Origin: Xanthobacteraceae bacterium
GTDB lineage: Bacteria; Pseudomonadota; Alphaproteobacteria; Rhizobiales; Xanthobacteraceae
Direction: 5' to 3'
Assembly: GCA_030037895.1 (NCBI GenBank)
Contig: JASHPW010000064.1
Coordinates: 1 to 64,000, forward strand
Length of the DNA stretch: 64,000 nt
Shown: positions 8,390 to 17,882 of the stretch, piece by piece
Numbering within the stretch: position 1 is the first letter of the stretch
Layout of the letters: each line of letters begins with the position of its first letter
Position numbers and translations under genes: made by a program
Notes under the pieces: generated by a model
The model's database searches: none
What the model saw: only the letters and a program-made list of their open reading frames with translations
Told to the model about the DNA's origin: nothing

Positions 8390-9973
8390 TCAAGGTGCGG
8401 CGTTGGGCGCCAACAGCCGCTTGAACGCGGCCGCGACGGCGGGAAGCGGGCGCGGGATCGGCGGGAAGAATTGATAATTCTCCCAGCCGCCGCCGAGCGA
8501 CTTGTAGAGCGTCACGAATTGCGCCGCGGCGCCTTGCTGCGCGGACACGTATTGTTCCTCGATTTGGTATTCCTGCCGCTGCGCGTCGATCACATTGAGA
8601 GAATCCGTCAATCCGCGATCGAACCGCGCCTGCGCGAGCGTTACGGCGCGCCGTGCCGCCGCCAAGGCATCGCTCAAGTGACGCAAGCGATCCTGCTCGG
8701 CGGCGTAGGCGGCAACAGCGGTATCGACCTCGCGCACCGCGTTGAGCACCGTTTGCTTGTAGTTGAACAACAGCTCGCGGGTGCGGAAATCGGCCTTTTC
8801 GACCACGGCGTCGAGGCGGCCGAAATCCAGGAGCGGCGCGGCGATTGCCGGCCCGACCGACCATATCGGATTGATGGGAATGCCACCAATCCCCTGCTCA
8901 TTTCCAACCCCGGCGGTCACCACCACCTGGGGAAACAGGTCCGCGGTTGCGACGCCGATCAGGGCGGTGGCGCTCGCCAACTGGCGCTCGGCTTCGGCAA
9001 TGTCGGGCCGGCGGCGCAAGAGATCGATGGGCAACCCGGCGCGGATGCGCGCCGGCATGGCCGGAAGCACCCCGGGCTTCGTCAGCTCCTTGCCCAGGTT
9101 TTCCGGGAACTCGCCGATCAAAACCGCAATCACATAGCGGGCCGCATCGACCTGGGCGATCAACGGCGCGACTTGCGACTGCAATTGCGCCAATTCGCGT
9201 TGCGCCAGAGTGACATCCAACTCGTTGGTGATGCCGCGATTGAAGCGCTCCTGGACGAAATCGAGGTAGTGCTGCGCGACTTGAATGCTCTGGCGCAGGA
9301 CCGCGAGCCGCATCTGCAGCGCACGCAAATCGAGGTAGGCCTGGGTCACGTCGGCGACGAGCGAAATCAGCGTCGCGTTGCGGGCGGCGATGGCCGCTTC
9401 GACGTCGTATTGCGCCGCCTCGATCGCGCGCCGGAATTTGCCGAACACGTCGATCTCCCATCCGGCATCGAAGCCGACGACGTTGGCGACCTGCGACACG
9501 CCCGCGCCGTTCTCGGCGGAGACGAGGGTTTGCGAGACCCGGCCGCGGGCGAGATCGCTTCCCGTTCCCCACCCGCCGCCGGCGTCCGCCTCGGCGCTGG
9601 GGAGCGCCGCGCCGATGACCACGGCCTCTTGCGCGCGCGCCTCCTGCAGTCGGTCCAAGGCAATCTCCAGAGTGGGGCTCGCCACGATGGCGCGGTCGAT
9701 CAGCGAATCGAGCTCACGGTCGTGGAGCGCGCGCCACCATCTGGCGGTATCGACGGCACGCCCGGCATGTTCGGCGTTTGCCGAGGCCGCCGTCGCGAAA
9801 TGTTGCGGCAGCGGCGTTGCTGGCGGGACGTAGTCGGGGCCGACGGCACAGGCCGCCAAGCCGCCGCACGCGGCGACGCCGAGCACGAGCGCGGATATGC
9901 ACGTCAACCCCCCGCTTGGGCGGTCATTATTCCTGCGCGGAAGCTTGACTGGCGCCGGCACGAACGCGCGCAT
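8390..9973 (-). CDS. NodT-family outer-membrane efflux lipoprotein
   Basis: 527 residues of the TolC-like outer-membrane factor family. The lipoprotein signal ends in GGLAAC with the lipid-anchored Cys near residue 42, followed by AVGPDYVPPATPLP, the typical start of NodT/OprM proteins. Two repeats with the helical pattern RLQEARAQE and LAQRELAQLQSQV, and LRRRPDIAEAERQL, are family hallmarks. It would form the exit duct of a tripartite pump. The obvious partners, the RND permease and membrane-fusion protein at 12.2-16.7 kb, are in the opposite orientation with two genes in between, so pairing is inferred. Confidence 0.92.
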   Translation of the reverse strand: MRAFVPAPVKLPRRNNDRPSGGLTCISALVLGVAACGGLAACAVGPDYVPPATPLPQHFATAASANAEHAGRAVDTARWWRALHDRELDSLIDRAIVASPTLEIALDRLQEARAQEAVVIGAALPSAEADAGGGWGTGSDLARGRVSQTLVSAENGAGVSQVANVVGFDAGWEIDVFGKFRRAIEAAQYDVEAAIAARNATLISLVADVTQAYLDLRALQMRLAVLRQSIQVAQHYLDFVQERFNRGITNELDVTLAQRELAQLQSQVAPLIAQVDAARYVIAVLIGEFPENLGKELTKPGVLPAMPARIRAGLPIDLLRRRPDIAEAERQLASATALIGVATADLFPQVVVTAGVGNEQGIGGIPINPIWSVGPAIAAPLLDFGRLDAVVEKADFRTRELLFNYKQTVLNAVREVDTAVAAYAAEQDRLRHLSDALAAARRAVTLAQARFDRGLTDSLNVIDAQRQEYQIEEQYVSAQQGAAAQFVTLYKSLGGGWENYQFFPPIPRPLPAVAAAFKRLLAPNAAP

Positions 9974-10213
9974 TCCACTACCGGAAGCGATGACGACTGG
10001 GCTTTAGTGATCTCTTCGATCATCTGCGGCGCCGACGCGGCACGCAATGATTTCGCCTGCAGATGACGTCCCCCGGATCGAGAATGGGCGTTTTCCCGAG
10101 TGGACGCAAGCCGCTTCCGCCCGCATGTCCCGACGGAAGCGGAGGACGTGGCGGATCGGCAACAGCGCGATCCGCTTATACTTTTCCCTGTACGCGACGA
10201 ACGCGCGCGGCAA
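9974..10213. other. Non-coding region upstream of the efflux lipoprotein gene
   Basis: Together with the two palindromic elements that follow, this makes a 362-bp gap between minus-strand genes. It should contain the promoter of the NodT-family gene, but no clear boxes were found. The overlapping short ORFs on both strands show no signal peptide, motif or plausible ribosome binding site. Confidence 0.35.
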
Positions 10214-10260
10214 CGCTGGAGCGCAATCCGATCACATTAGTGTCGGATCGCGCTCCAGCG
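10214..10260. repeat. REP-like palindrome 1
   Basis: CGCTGGAGCGC and GCGCTCCAGCG are the outer arms of a 47-nt nearly perfect hairpin; inner arms ATCCGA/TCGGAT and CAC/GTG close on an ATTA loop, with one mismatch and one T-T opposition. The GATCCGA...TCGGATCGCGCTC sequence is of the kind found as dispersed intergenic repeats in Bradyrhizobium relatives. It directly adjoins a second element. Confidence 0.75.
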
Positions 10261-10265
10261 TCCGG

Positions 10266-10334
10266 GCGGAGCATGATCTTTTCGGGAAACCGGTCCCCAC
10301 CCGGAACAAGTCCGGGGCGGGCCCGGGTCATGCG
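10266..10334. repeat. REP-like palindrome 2
   Basis: GGAGCATGATCTTTTCGGG and AAACCGGTCCCCAC match a dispersed Rhizobiales repeat as I remember it; the right part, GGGTCATGCGC, pairs with the left GCATGATC. The element ends within a few bases of the stop codon of the barrel gene at 10336, so it may also serve as that gene's 3' hairpin. Confidence 0.65.
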
Positions 10335-10335
10335 C

Positions 10336-11316
10336 TTAGAACGTCAACCGCGCCGAGACGACCAAATTGTTTTGGGTGACGGGATTGCTCGATACCGCGA
10401 ACTGATAGCCCACGCCGAAGATCAGGTTTTGGCGTGGCGCCAGCGCGAAGCGGCCGAAAATGATGCCCGGCGTGAGCAAGACCTGACTCAAACCGACATG
10501 CTCGCCGTTCGGCCAGTACTCGTAATTGACCTCCAATTCCGGCCAGAAATACTGCATGAAATGATATTGGAAGGTGGTATTCCACAGTACCGGATCGCCG
10601 AAATTCTTCAGATTCGTGGAAGCCGAGTCGCCGCCCGCCTCAAGTGCAGCGACTCCATATTGCTCGCTGACCGTCATTTGAATATCGAAATCGCCCCACC
10701 CTTTGCCGAACGCCAGGGTCGGCTGCAGGGTATCGACATTGGTTGAGATTTTACCGCTGGTGCCGAGCGCCTCCGTCTCCTGCAGGAAGGCGGTCACGAT
10801 ATAATTGCCGTTTTGCTCGTTCGCGGAGATCAAGCGGTATTTGGCAAGAAACGTCGGCCAGTCGCCGGCGCCCTGTGCGAAGCCCTTGGGGCCATCGGCG
10901 ATCTCGAGCGGCGGAGCCCCCACGATCACTTCGACATTGTAGAAGGGGATGAACTCTACCCTGGTGCCGCCGGGTCCGCCGTAATTTAAGATGTGCTGGC
11001 CGTTCCCTTGGCTGCCGGTCCCGTTTTGCTGGTCGTAGAAGTCCCAGCGCAACTCTTGCTCGAGGCGCGGGGTGACGGTCACCAGAGGGGTCATCCAGTG
11101 CGGCTGCGCCGCTTGGCTTTCCGTCACCATGTCGAGCCACGATTGATATGTGGCCGGGTCGATGACATCGGCCCGCGCGGCGAGCGGCGCCAGCGCAACG
11201 GCCAATCCGGCAACGGAGCACCGTAACCCGTGAGCGATGACGGTCCGTGCGGTCCGTGCGGTCCCTCCGCGCCGGGCCGACGTCGGATGACGCTTACTCT
11301 TGTGCTGGTTTGTCAC
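10336..11316 (-). CDS. Probable outer-membrane beta-barrel protein of unknown function
   Basis: The track start at 11523 is too far upstream. GTG at 11316, preceded by GGGGAGGGGGTGGGTC, gives 326 residues beginning with a positively charged region and a signal peptide (CSVAGLAVALAPLAARA). The mature protein is rich in alternating aromatic and polar residues (FQYHFMQYFWPELEVNYEYW, RQNLIFGVGYQFAV) and ends in VVSARLTF, with the terminal Phe of outer-membrane barrels. I do not recognise the family with confidence; it recalls barrels of the phenol meta-degradation/transporter type. It sits among other envelope genes. Confidence 0.6.
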   Translation of the reverse strand: MTNQHKSKRHPTSARRGGTARTARTVIAHGLRCSVAGLAVALAPLAARADVIDPATYQSWLDMVTESQAAQPHWMTPLVTVTPRLEQELRWDFYDQQNGTGSQGNGQHILNYGGPGGTRVEFIPFYNVEVIVGAPPLEIADGPKGFAQGAGDWPTFLAKYRLISANEQNGNYIVTAFLQETEALGTSGKISTNVDTLQPTLAFGKGWGDFDIQMTVSEQYGVAALEAGGDSASTNLKNFGDPVLWNTTFQYHFMQYFWPELEVNYEYWPNGEHVGLSQVLLTPGIIFGRFALAPRQNLIFGVGYQFAVSSNPVTQNNLVVSARLTF

Positions 11317-11482
11317 GACCCACCCCCTCCCCGATGTATATAGTAGAATATAACGATACCAGCAGCCGTTGGCGCCGCTGTCAATATATTGTCGCTCGAT
11401 CAGGCGCCGAAGTCGGCCGATGTGACATTGCGGCAACACGTGCCTCCCCGCTTCAAGCCGCAACTCCACCGGTGGGGCTATT

Positions 11483-12061
11483 TCAAAGCCCGCTACCACC
11501 TTCGGGCGCCAGGGCCGGCGCATAGTCCGGCGGCACTTGGAAAAGCTCCGCCGGCTGGCGGCCGTAGCGCACCGCGAGCGCCTGCATCACGGTCTTGCCG
11601 TCGATGACGCCGCGGAGCAGCACGCCGTCCGTTGTGACGCACAAGCCGCGCGCTTGCGTATCCTCGGTCCATGACCATTCGACGCAGCGCAGCCCGGCCA
11701 CGACGGACTCGCCGCCGCGTTTGAGTGCCGCGCCGTCATCCGACTCCATGAGCTGGCGCGGCGCGCCCTCCAATTTCCGATAGGTGCGGTTTGCCGGACT
11801 GAGCAGCGTGATCTCGTTCGCTTTGCGGTCGAAGATCGTGGTCGATTTGTCGGGGCCGTCGACGCGCTCCAGGCGCTCGCCGGCCGACCAGCGCACGCGC
11901 TCGCGGATCGTGAGCTTCTCCGGCCGGGTCACGTCGTAGGTGATATCCACGTCGCGGGTCGGAACGAGCTGCGGGCGTTCTTCGGCACGGAGCGGCGATC
12001 CGGCGAGCAGCAGGGCAAGGGCGGCGCTTTGTGGCAAGCGGCGCAGATAGCTGAGCGGCAT
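11483..12061 (-). CDS. Exported hypothetical protein
   Basis: 192 residues with a signal peptide (AALALLLAGSPLRAEE). The mature part has a repetitive beta pattern: VDITYDVTRPEKLTIRERVR, KSTTIFDRKANEITLLSP, GLRCVEWSWTEDTQARGLCV. Two cysteines about 18 residues apart could form a disulphide. This resembles DUF4412-like periplasmic proteins of unknown function, but I cannot assign it firmly. It is divergent from the RND permease with about 150 bp between, and might share regulation with it. Confidence 0.6.
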   Translation of the reverse strand: MPLSYLRRLPQSAALALLLAGSPLRAEERPQLVPTRDVDITYDVTRPEKLTIRERVRWSAGERLERVDGPDKSTTIFDRKANEITLLSPANRTYRKLEGAPRQLMESDDGAALKRGGESVVAGLRCVEWSWTEDTQARGLCVTTDGVLLRGVIDGKTVMQALAVRYGRQPAELFQVPPDYAPALAPEGGSGL

Positions 12062-12211
12062 ATCCGCATAATACGGTGCTGGCGGTTTGGTTCAATCCAA
12101 CCTATGTGAGCGCGGCGGTTACGCGGCCTCTCCAATTCGGATAAATTGCGGCGCCGGCTTGGCGCCTGTCTGATTCCCGAGCGCCTTGTTGATCCGCGGG
12201 AGACCATTGAC
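12062..12211. promoter_or_regulatory. Divergent region upstream of the RND efflux operon
   Basis: This 150-bp region separates the exported hypothetical gene from the RND permease. It contains GGTTTGGTTCAATCCAACC (about 12089-12107), an imperfect inverted repeat with one bulged base that could be an operator. No regulator gene is adjacent. The assignment is speculative. Confidence 0.3.
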
Positions 12212-15200
12212 GTGTGGATCGTCCGAATCGCGCTGCGGCGGCCCTACACCTTCGTCGTCTTCGCCGTCCTCATTGCGATCTTCGGCACGCTGGCGGCGTT
12301 GCGGGCCCCGATCGACATTTTCCCGAACATCAACATTCCGGTGGTCAGCGTCGTGTGGAGCTATAATGGGCTTTTGCCCAACGACATGTCCGGCCGCATC
12401 ATCTACTATTACGAACGCACGCTAACCTCCCAGGTCGGCGACATCGAGCACCTCGAATCGCAATCGCTGACCGGCTACGGGGTGGTCAAGATCTTCTTTC
12501 AGCCGAACGTCAACGTCGCCGCTGCCGTGGCGCAGGTGACGGCCGCCTCGCAGACGGTGCTCAAGTGGCTGCCGCCCGGCATCAACCCGCCCTACGTGCT
12601 GAGCTACAATGCTTCGAGCGTGCCGATTCTGCAGCTCGCTTTGTCGAGCAAAAAGCTGCACCAGGCGCGGTTGTTCGATCTCGGACAGAACTTCATCCGG
12701 CCGCAGCTCGCCACCGTCGCCGGCGCGGCGATTCCCTCGCCCTATGGCGGCAAGATTCTGCAGGTTCAGGTCGATCTCGACCAGCAGGCGATGCAGGCCC
12801 ACGGCATATCGGCCGACGACGTGGTCAACACCATCTCGGCACAGAACCTGGTCCTGCCGGCGGGCGACCAGAAGTTAGGCAAGTTCGACTGGAACGTCGC
12901 GCTCAATGCCAGCCCCACTCTGCTGGAAAAAATAAACGATCTGCCGGTCAAAAAGGTCAACGGCACGATCATCTATCTGCGCGATGTTGCCTATGTGCAT
13001 CCCGGCTCGCCGCCGCAGACCAACCTGGTCCGCGTCAACGGATCGCACGCGGTGCTGATGACGATCCTCAAAGCCGGCGCGGCCTCGACGCTCAGCATCA
13101 TCGACGGAATCAAGTCCTTGCTGCCGCGGGTCGAGGAGAGCATGCCGCCAAGCCTCAACCTGCATGCCGTCGGCGACCAGTCGATCTTCGTCAAGGCGGC
13201 CGTTTTTGCCGTCGTCCGCGAGGCCGCGCTTGCCGCCCTGCTGGTCGGCGTGATGATCCTCCTCTTCCTCGGCAACTGGCGTTCGACGGTCATCATCCTC
13301 GTCGAGATTCCGCTCGCCATCCTGTTCTCGCTGACCGCCATGTCCTGGCTCGGCGAGACGATCAACGTCATGACGCTCGGCGGCCTTGCTCTCGCCGTCG
13401 GCATCCTGGTCGACGACGGAACCGTCACCATCGAGAACATCAATTACCATCTGGAGCAGGGCAAGGCGATCGAGCCGGCGATCATGGACGGCGCGCAGCA
13501 GATCGTCATCCCCGCCTTCGTCACGCTGCTGTGCCTGTGCATCGTCTTCGTCCCCATGTTCCAGCTCGGCGGCGTCGCCGGATACCTGTTCCGGCCGCTC
13601 GGCGAGGCCGTGGTCTTCGCGCTCATCGGCTCGTTCTTGCTGTCGCGCACGCTCGTTCCGACCATGGCCAACTACCTCATGCGCGGCCAGCATGGCGGAC
13701 ACGGTCATTCGCGGCCCGACGGCTCGGCGCCGTCGCGGCGGTCGCGCAATCCATTGAAGCGCGTCCAGCAGGCCTTCGACGATCGCTTCGGACGCGTGCG
13801 CGCGCGCTATCGGTCGCTGCTGGCGCTGGCGCTGGCTTCGCCGAAGATTTTCATCGGCGGCTTCCTCCTGTGCGTCCTACTCTCCTTCGGCCTCTGGCCG
13901 TTTCTCGGCGAGAACTTCTTCCCGGCGGTCGATTCCGGGCAGATCCTGATGCACATTCGCGCCCAGCCGGGCACGCGCATCGAGGAGACGGCGCGTCTGT
14001 TCGACCTCGTCGAACAGACCGTCCGCCAGACGATCCCGCCCAACCAGCTCGACAACATCGTCGACAATATCGGCCTGCCGTTTTCCGGCATCAACATGGC
14101 GTATCAGAACACCGGGACGATCGGCCCGGCTGACGGCGATACCCTGATCACGCTCAAGGAGGGTCATGCGCCGACCGACGCCTTCATCAAACAGCTTCGC
14201 ACCACATTGCCGCAGAAGTTTCCGGGAGCGACCTTCTCGTTCCTGCCGGCCGATATCGTTTCGCAAATCCTCAATTTCGGCCTGCCGGCGCCGATCGACG
14301 TGCAGGTCATCGGCAACAACCAGGAGGCCAATTACGCCTATGCGACGAACCTGCTCAAGCGCATCCGTACCGTGCCCGGCATCGCCGATTTGCGCATCCA
14401 GCAGGTGTTCAACTACCCGCAGATCAACGTGAACGTCGATCGGACGCTGGCCGGCGAGGTCGGATTGACGCAGCGCGACGTCGCCGACAGCCTGTTGGTG
14501 ACGTTGTCGGGCAGCGGCCAAGTGAAGCCGAATTTCTGGTTGAACACGGAGAACGGCGTCTCCTACCCGATCGTCGCCCAGATGCCGCAATACCGCATCG
14601 ACACAATGTCGGACCTCGCCAACGTGCCGGTCACGTCGTCGACGACGAAAGCGCCGCAATATCTGGGCGGCCTCGCGCGCATCACCCCGGGGCCGAGCCC
14701 GGGCGTCGTTTCGCACTACAACGTGCAGCCGGTGATCGATCTCTACGGGTCCGTTCAGGAGCGCGACCTCGGCGCCGTCGCCGGCGACATCAATCGCATC
14801 CTCGCACAAACCCGCAAGGACTTGCCCCGCGGCTCTTATGTGGCGCTGAGCGGGCAGGTTCACACGATGACGACCGCCTACGACCAATTGTATTTCGGTC
14901 TCGCCGGCGCCATCGTTCTCATTTACCTGGTGATCGTGGTCAATTTCCAATCCTGGCTCGACCCCTTCATCATCATCACCGCATTGCCGGGGGCGCTGGC
15001 CGGCATCGTCTGGATGCTGTTCATGACCGGGACCACGTTGTCGGTCCCGGCGCTCACCGGCGCCATCATGTGCATGGGCATCGCCACGGCCAACAGCATC
15101 CTGCTCGTGAGCTTCGCGCGCGAAGGTTTGGCGGCGGGCCTCGATGCGGGGGCGGCGGCGCTCGAGGCCGGCTTCACCCGCTTTCGACCGGTGCTGATGA

Positions 15201-15415
15201 CCGCGCTCGCCATGATCATCGGCATGGTGCCGATGGCGTTTGCGCTCGGCGAGGGCGGCGAGCAGAATGCCCCGCTCGGCCGCGCCGTCATCGGCGGCCT
15301 GCTGGTGGCGACGGTGGCGACCCTGTTCTTCGTCCCGACCGTTTTCAGCGTACTGCACTCCCGGCGCGAGCAAGGCGCTGCGCCGGAACCCCCGCAGCCC
15401 GAACCGATTGCCTGA
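12212..15415 (+). CDS. RND-family efflux transporter permease
   Basis: Inner-membrane proton-driven pump subunit. The ORF opens at 12146, but GTG at 12212, after GGGAGACC, gives the typical start VWIVRIALRRPYTFVVFAVL and 1067 residues. Family features: first transmembrane helix, APIDIFPNINIPVVSVVW, two large periplasmic loops, and the proton-relay helix LAVGILVDDGTVTIENINYH with the paired aspartates. In the helix that carries Lys940 in AcrB this protein reads GIATANSILLVSFAREG, with Ala at the Lys position, as in a clade distinct from AcrB. Substrates cannot be predicted. It is followed after 13 bp by its membrane-fusion protein. Confidence 0.95.
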   Translation: MWIVRIALRRPYTFVVFAVLIAIFGTLAALRAPIDIFPNINIPVVSVVWSYNGLLPNDMSGRIIYYYERTLTSQVGDIEHLESQSLTGYGVVKIFFQPNVNVAAAVAQVTAASQTVLKWLPPGINPPYVLSYNASSVPILQLALSSKKLHQARLFDLGQNFIRPQLATVAGAAIPSPYGGKILQVQVDLDQQAMQAHGISADDVVNTISAQNLVLPAGDQKLGKFDWNVALNASPTLLEKINDLPVKKVNGTIIYLRDVAYVHPGSPPQTNLVRVNGSHAVLMTILKAGAASTLSIIDGIKSLLPRVEESMPPSLNLHAVGDQSIFVKAAVFAVVREAALAALLVGVMILLFLGNWRSTVIILVEIPLAILFSLTAMSWLGETINVMTLGGLALAVGILVDDGTVTIENINYHLEQGKAIEPAIMDGAQQIVIPAFVTLLCLCIVFVPMFQLGGVAGYLFRPLGEAVVFALIGSFLLSRTLVPTMANYLMRGQHGGHGHSRPDGSAPSRRSRNPLKRVQQAFDDRFGRVRARYRSLLALALASPKIFIGGFLLCVLLSFGLWPFLGENFFPAVDSGQILMHIRAQPGTRIEETARLFDLVEQTVRQTIPPNQLDNIVDNIGLPFSGINMAYQNTGTIGPADGDTLITLKEGHAPTDAFIKQLRTTLPQKFPGATFSFLPADIVSQILNFGLPAPIDVQVIGNNQEANYAYATNLLKRIRTVPGIADLRIQQVFNYPQINVNVDRTLAGEVGLTQRDVADSLLVTLSGSGQVKPNFWLNTENGVSYPIVAQMPQYRIDTMSDLANVPVTSSTTKAPQYLGGLARITPGPSPGVVSHYNVQPVIDLYGSVQERDLGAVAGDINRILAQTRKDLPRGSYVALSGQVHTMTTAYDQLYFGLAGAIVLIYLVIVVNFQSWLDPFIIITALPGALAGIVWMLFMTGTTLSVPALTGAIMCMGIATANSILLVSFAREGLAAGLDAGAAALEAGFTRFRPVLMTALAMIIGMVPMAFALGEGGEQNAPLGRAVIGGLLVATVATLFFVPTVFSVLHSRREQGAAPEPPQPEPIA

Positions 15416-15428
15416 CCGGGAGCAACGA

Positions 15429-16742
15429 ATGGGCGCCGAAGATCACAAGGTCCCGCACGCGTCGGCGCCGATGCCGCCGCCGCGGAACCTGCGTCGAATC
15501 GGGGTGATCGCCGTCGTCGTCGCGCTCGTCATCGCGGTGTTCGGAGTCCTGCAGCGCCGCAGCCACGAGGCCGAGGTGGCGCATTGGACCTCGGAGCAGG
15601 CCATCCCGACCGTCGCCGTCATCGCGCCGCGGCCGGGCGGCACCAGACAACCTCTGGTGCTACCGGGCACCGTGCGGGCCTGGTACGAGGCGCCGATCTA
15701 CGCCCGGGTCAACGGCTACCTGAAGAACTGGTACTTCGATTACGGCGCCCACGTGAAGAAAGGCGACCTCCTCGCCGAGATCGACGCGCCCGATCTCGAT
15801 GCGCAATTGGCCGCGGCGCAGGCCAAGCTGAATTCGGCGCACGCAGTGGTCAAAGTCAGGCAAGCCGAACGCCAGTTCGCCCAATCAACCTACGAGCGTT
15901 GGCGGGATTCGCCCAAGGGCGTGGTCTCGGTGCAGGAGCAGGAGAGCAAACAGGCTGACTACAACAGCGCCGCGGCGCGCCTCAACGCCGCCGAGGCGGA
16001 AGTCGCCGCCGACCAGGGCGACGTCGCCCGTCTGCAGGCGCTGGAAGATTACAAAAGGATCACCGCGCCGTTCGACGGCGTCGTGACCGCGCGCGAGACC
16101 GACATCGGCGCCCTCATCAACGCCGGCAGCGGCACCGGCGGCGGCAGCGGACCCGAACTGTTCCGCGTCGCCGACATTCACCAGATGCGGATCTACGTGC
16201 AGGTGCCGCAGCAATTGTCCGCGAACATTCATCCCGGGCTGACCGCCGATCTGCATCTGCCGCAATATCGGGACAAGACCTTCAAGGCGACCGTCGCCAC
16301 CACGTCGAGCGCCATCAACACCAGCGCGCGGACTCTGCTGGTGGAGCTCCACGCCGAGAATCCGGACCACTTGCTGCAGCCGGGCGCCTACGCCGAGGTC
16401 GATTTCAAGCTGCCGGGCAATCCCGACGTCGTCCGCATACCGACGAGCGCGCTCGTTTTCCGCCAGCACGGAATGGAAGTCGCCACCGTCGGCCCGGGCG
16501 ACAAAATCGAGCTCAAGCCGGTCACGCTCGGACGCAATCTCGGCACCGAGGTCGAGGTTGTGAAGGGGCTGACGCTTTCCGACCGGGTGGTGAACAGCCC
16601 TCCGGATTCGCTCGCTGCCGGCGACGTTGTGCGCATCGCGGGTCAGGCGGGTCCCGGCAGCGGCAACGCCGGACAGTCGGCTAATCCGGCCTCGACCAAC
16701 GAGGACGTGGCGGCGGCGCCGCCGGATTCAAAACAGCATTGA
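15429..16742 (+). CDS. RND efflux membrane-fusion (HlyD/AcrA-type) protein
   Basis: 437 residues from the ATG at 15429, with GGGAGCAACGA as ribosome binding site; the longer ORF start lies inside the permease gene. One transmembrane helix (IGVIAVVVALVIAVFGVL) anchors it. Then come the lipoyl half-motifs (YARVNGYLKNWYFDYGAHV KKGDLLAEIDAPDL and ITAPFDGVVTARETDIGALI), a helical hairpin between them (about residues 125-195), and beta-barrel and membrane-proximal domains. It links the permease to an outer-membrane duct. Order permease then adaptor is the reverse of acrAB. Confidence 0.93.
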   Translation: MGAEDHKVPHASAPMPPPRNLRRIGVIAVVVALVIAVFGVLQRRSHEAEVAHWTSEQAIPTVAVIAPRPGGTRQPLVLPGTVRAWYEAPIYARVNGYLKNWYFDYGAHVKKGDLLAEIDAPDLDAQLAAAQAKLNSAHAVVKVRQAERQFAQSTYERWRDSPKGVVSVQEQESKQADYNSAAARLNAAEAEVAADQGDVARLQALEDYKRITAPFDGVVTARETDIGALINAGSGTGGGSGPELFRVADIHQMRIYVQVPQQLSANIHPGLTADLHLPQYRDKTFKATVATTSSAINTSARTLLVELHAENPDHLLQPGAYAEVDFKLPGNPDVVRIPTSALVFRQHGMEVATVGPGDKIELKPVTLGRNLGTEVEVVKGLTLSDRVVNSPPDSLAAGDVVRIAGQAGPGSGNAGQSANPASTNEDVAAAPPDSKQH

Positions 16743-16827
16743 CGGACGCAAGACGCGGGGACCAGTGCAGTGCGTGGCCGTCTGGCCCGCATGGCTGACG
16801 CTCGCCACCGGTCGTGCACGCGGCGAC

Positions 16828-17253
16828 CTAAATCCCCTCTCCGCCTCCCGGATTGCTGGAGACATTCACGCGGAAATGCTGGAGCTGCTTGCGGCCGCCG
16901 CTCAGGCTTATCTCCAGCTCAAATTCGTCGGTACCGTTGAAATTCGCCGCGGCGCGGTAAAAAGCGACGAAGGCCGGCACTTCGGTGGCGAGGCACTGCT
17001 TGAAATTGGTGGCCTTGAGGGTGGCGCGCTTGACGCGCACGGCGCCGTGCGCCGGCGGGACCAGGAGGCGAATCGCCGGCAGCGGGCCGGACGTGCAGTC
17101 CGGCCGGATCGTCGTATAGATGCCGACGCGCACGTCGTGCCCGGGCGCCGCCTTGACCTGGCGTTCGACGAGACCGCCCTGCGCGCCGGCGTCGAGCACG
17201 GACGCGCATAGCAGCGCGGCAGCGGCGAGCCGGCATCGGATCATGGCGCGCAT
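16828..17253 (-). CDS. Exported hypothetical protein
   Basis: 141 residues with a signal peptide (RLAAAALLCASVLDAGAQG). The mature domain has the pattern of a small beta-sandwich: VKAAPGHDVRVGIYTTIRPD, IRLLVPPAHGAVRVKRATL, FNGTDEFELEISLSGGR. The last stretch recalls cadherin-like or bacterial Ig-like modules. Family not recognised. It converges with the efflux operon and lies upstream of the tRNA gene on the other strand. A second ATG three codons downstream is an alternative start. Confidence 0.6.
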   Translation of the reverse strand: MRAMIRCRLAAAALLCASVLDAGAQGGLVERQVKAAPGHDVRVGIYTTIRPDCTSGPLPAIRLLVPPAHGAVRVKRATLKATNFKQCLATEVPAFVAFYRAAANFNGTDEFELEISLSGGRKQLQHFRVNVSSNPGGGEGI

Positions 17254-17495
17254 GGCTGACCTTTTCGTCGCAGCATCCTGCGGGCGTTCGCCGGAACCAC
17301 TACCACAAACAAGCGCAAAGCGCCCTTGCTTGTCGGCGCATCTGCGCCGTCACGCGCGACGGCTTCGCCGCCACCTCAACGTCATCGTCCGCAGCCGAGC
17401 TGCGACCACTTTTACAATATGGGAGAATGCGCTTGGATTCGGCGGATTCGGACCCGCGTTTGACGCGGAATGCCCAGAAGCATATTTCCGTGTTC

Positions 17496-17588
17496 GGAGA
17501 GGTGGCCGAGTGGCTGAAGGCGGCGGTTTGCTAAACCGTTATACGGTCTAAAGCCGTATCAAGGGTTCGAATCCCTTCCTCTCCGCCA
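17496..17588 (+). tRNA. tRNA-Ser (anticodon GCT)
   Basis: A class II tRNA of 93 nt including the encoded CCA. Acceptor strands GGAGAGG and CCTCTCC pair perfectly; the D-arm begins TGGCCGAGTGG; the anticodon loop is TTGCTAA with GCT reading AGC/AGU; the long variable arm is ATACGG...CCGTAT; the T-arm contains GGGTTCGAATCCC. The ORF track contains only shadows here. Confidence 0.98.
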
Positions 17589-17882
17589 CTTCAGAACAGG
17601 AGCTGCGAACGCCGACCCCGTTCCCGGCTAGCTGGTAACAGCGCGCAACAATCCCTTGCCATTGCCATCATCACAAGAGGCGATGAAACGAGCCAAGGCT
17701 GGTGAGGTTCGTGATTGCGGATTGCGGGCGCGCCGCTTCCGTTCCCGAGTCAAGAAGCAATCGCGCGGTGGACCGCGTACTACCGGAGCCGCTGGCTTCG
17801 TTGTGGCGTCCCCGCTGGCGGAATAGGGTCCGCCGACTTCTGAACTCGGGAGCGCCTGGCAGCGTCCCGGAACGCCGGCCGA
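17589..17882. other. Gene-free stretch after tRNA-Ser
   Basis: 294 bp without a supported gene. No T-rich terminator follows the tRNA. I looked for an integrase attachment-site duplicate of the tRNA 3' end (GGTTCGAATCCC) downstream and found none, so there is no sign of an integrated element. Confidence 0.4.

Noticed and set aside
8381-10066. 561-residue plus-strand ORF opposite the efflux lipoprotein
   Set aside because: Shadow frame without recognisable motifs; the opposite strand encodes a clear NodT-family protein.
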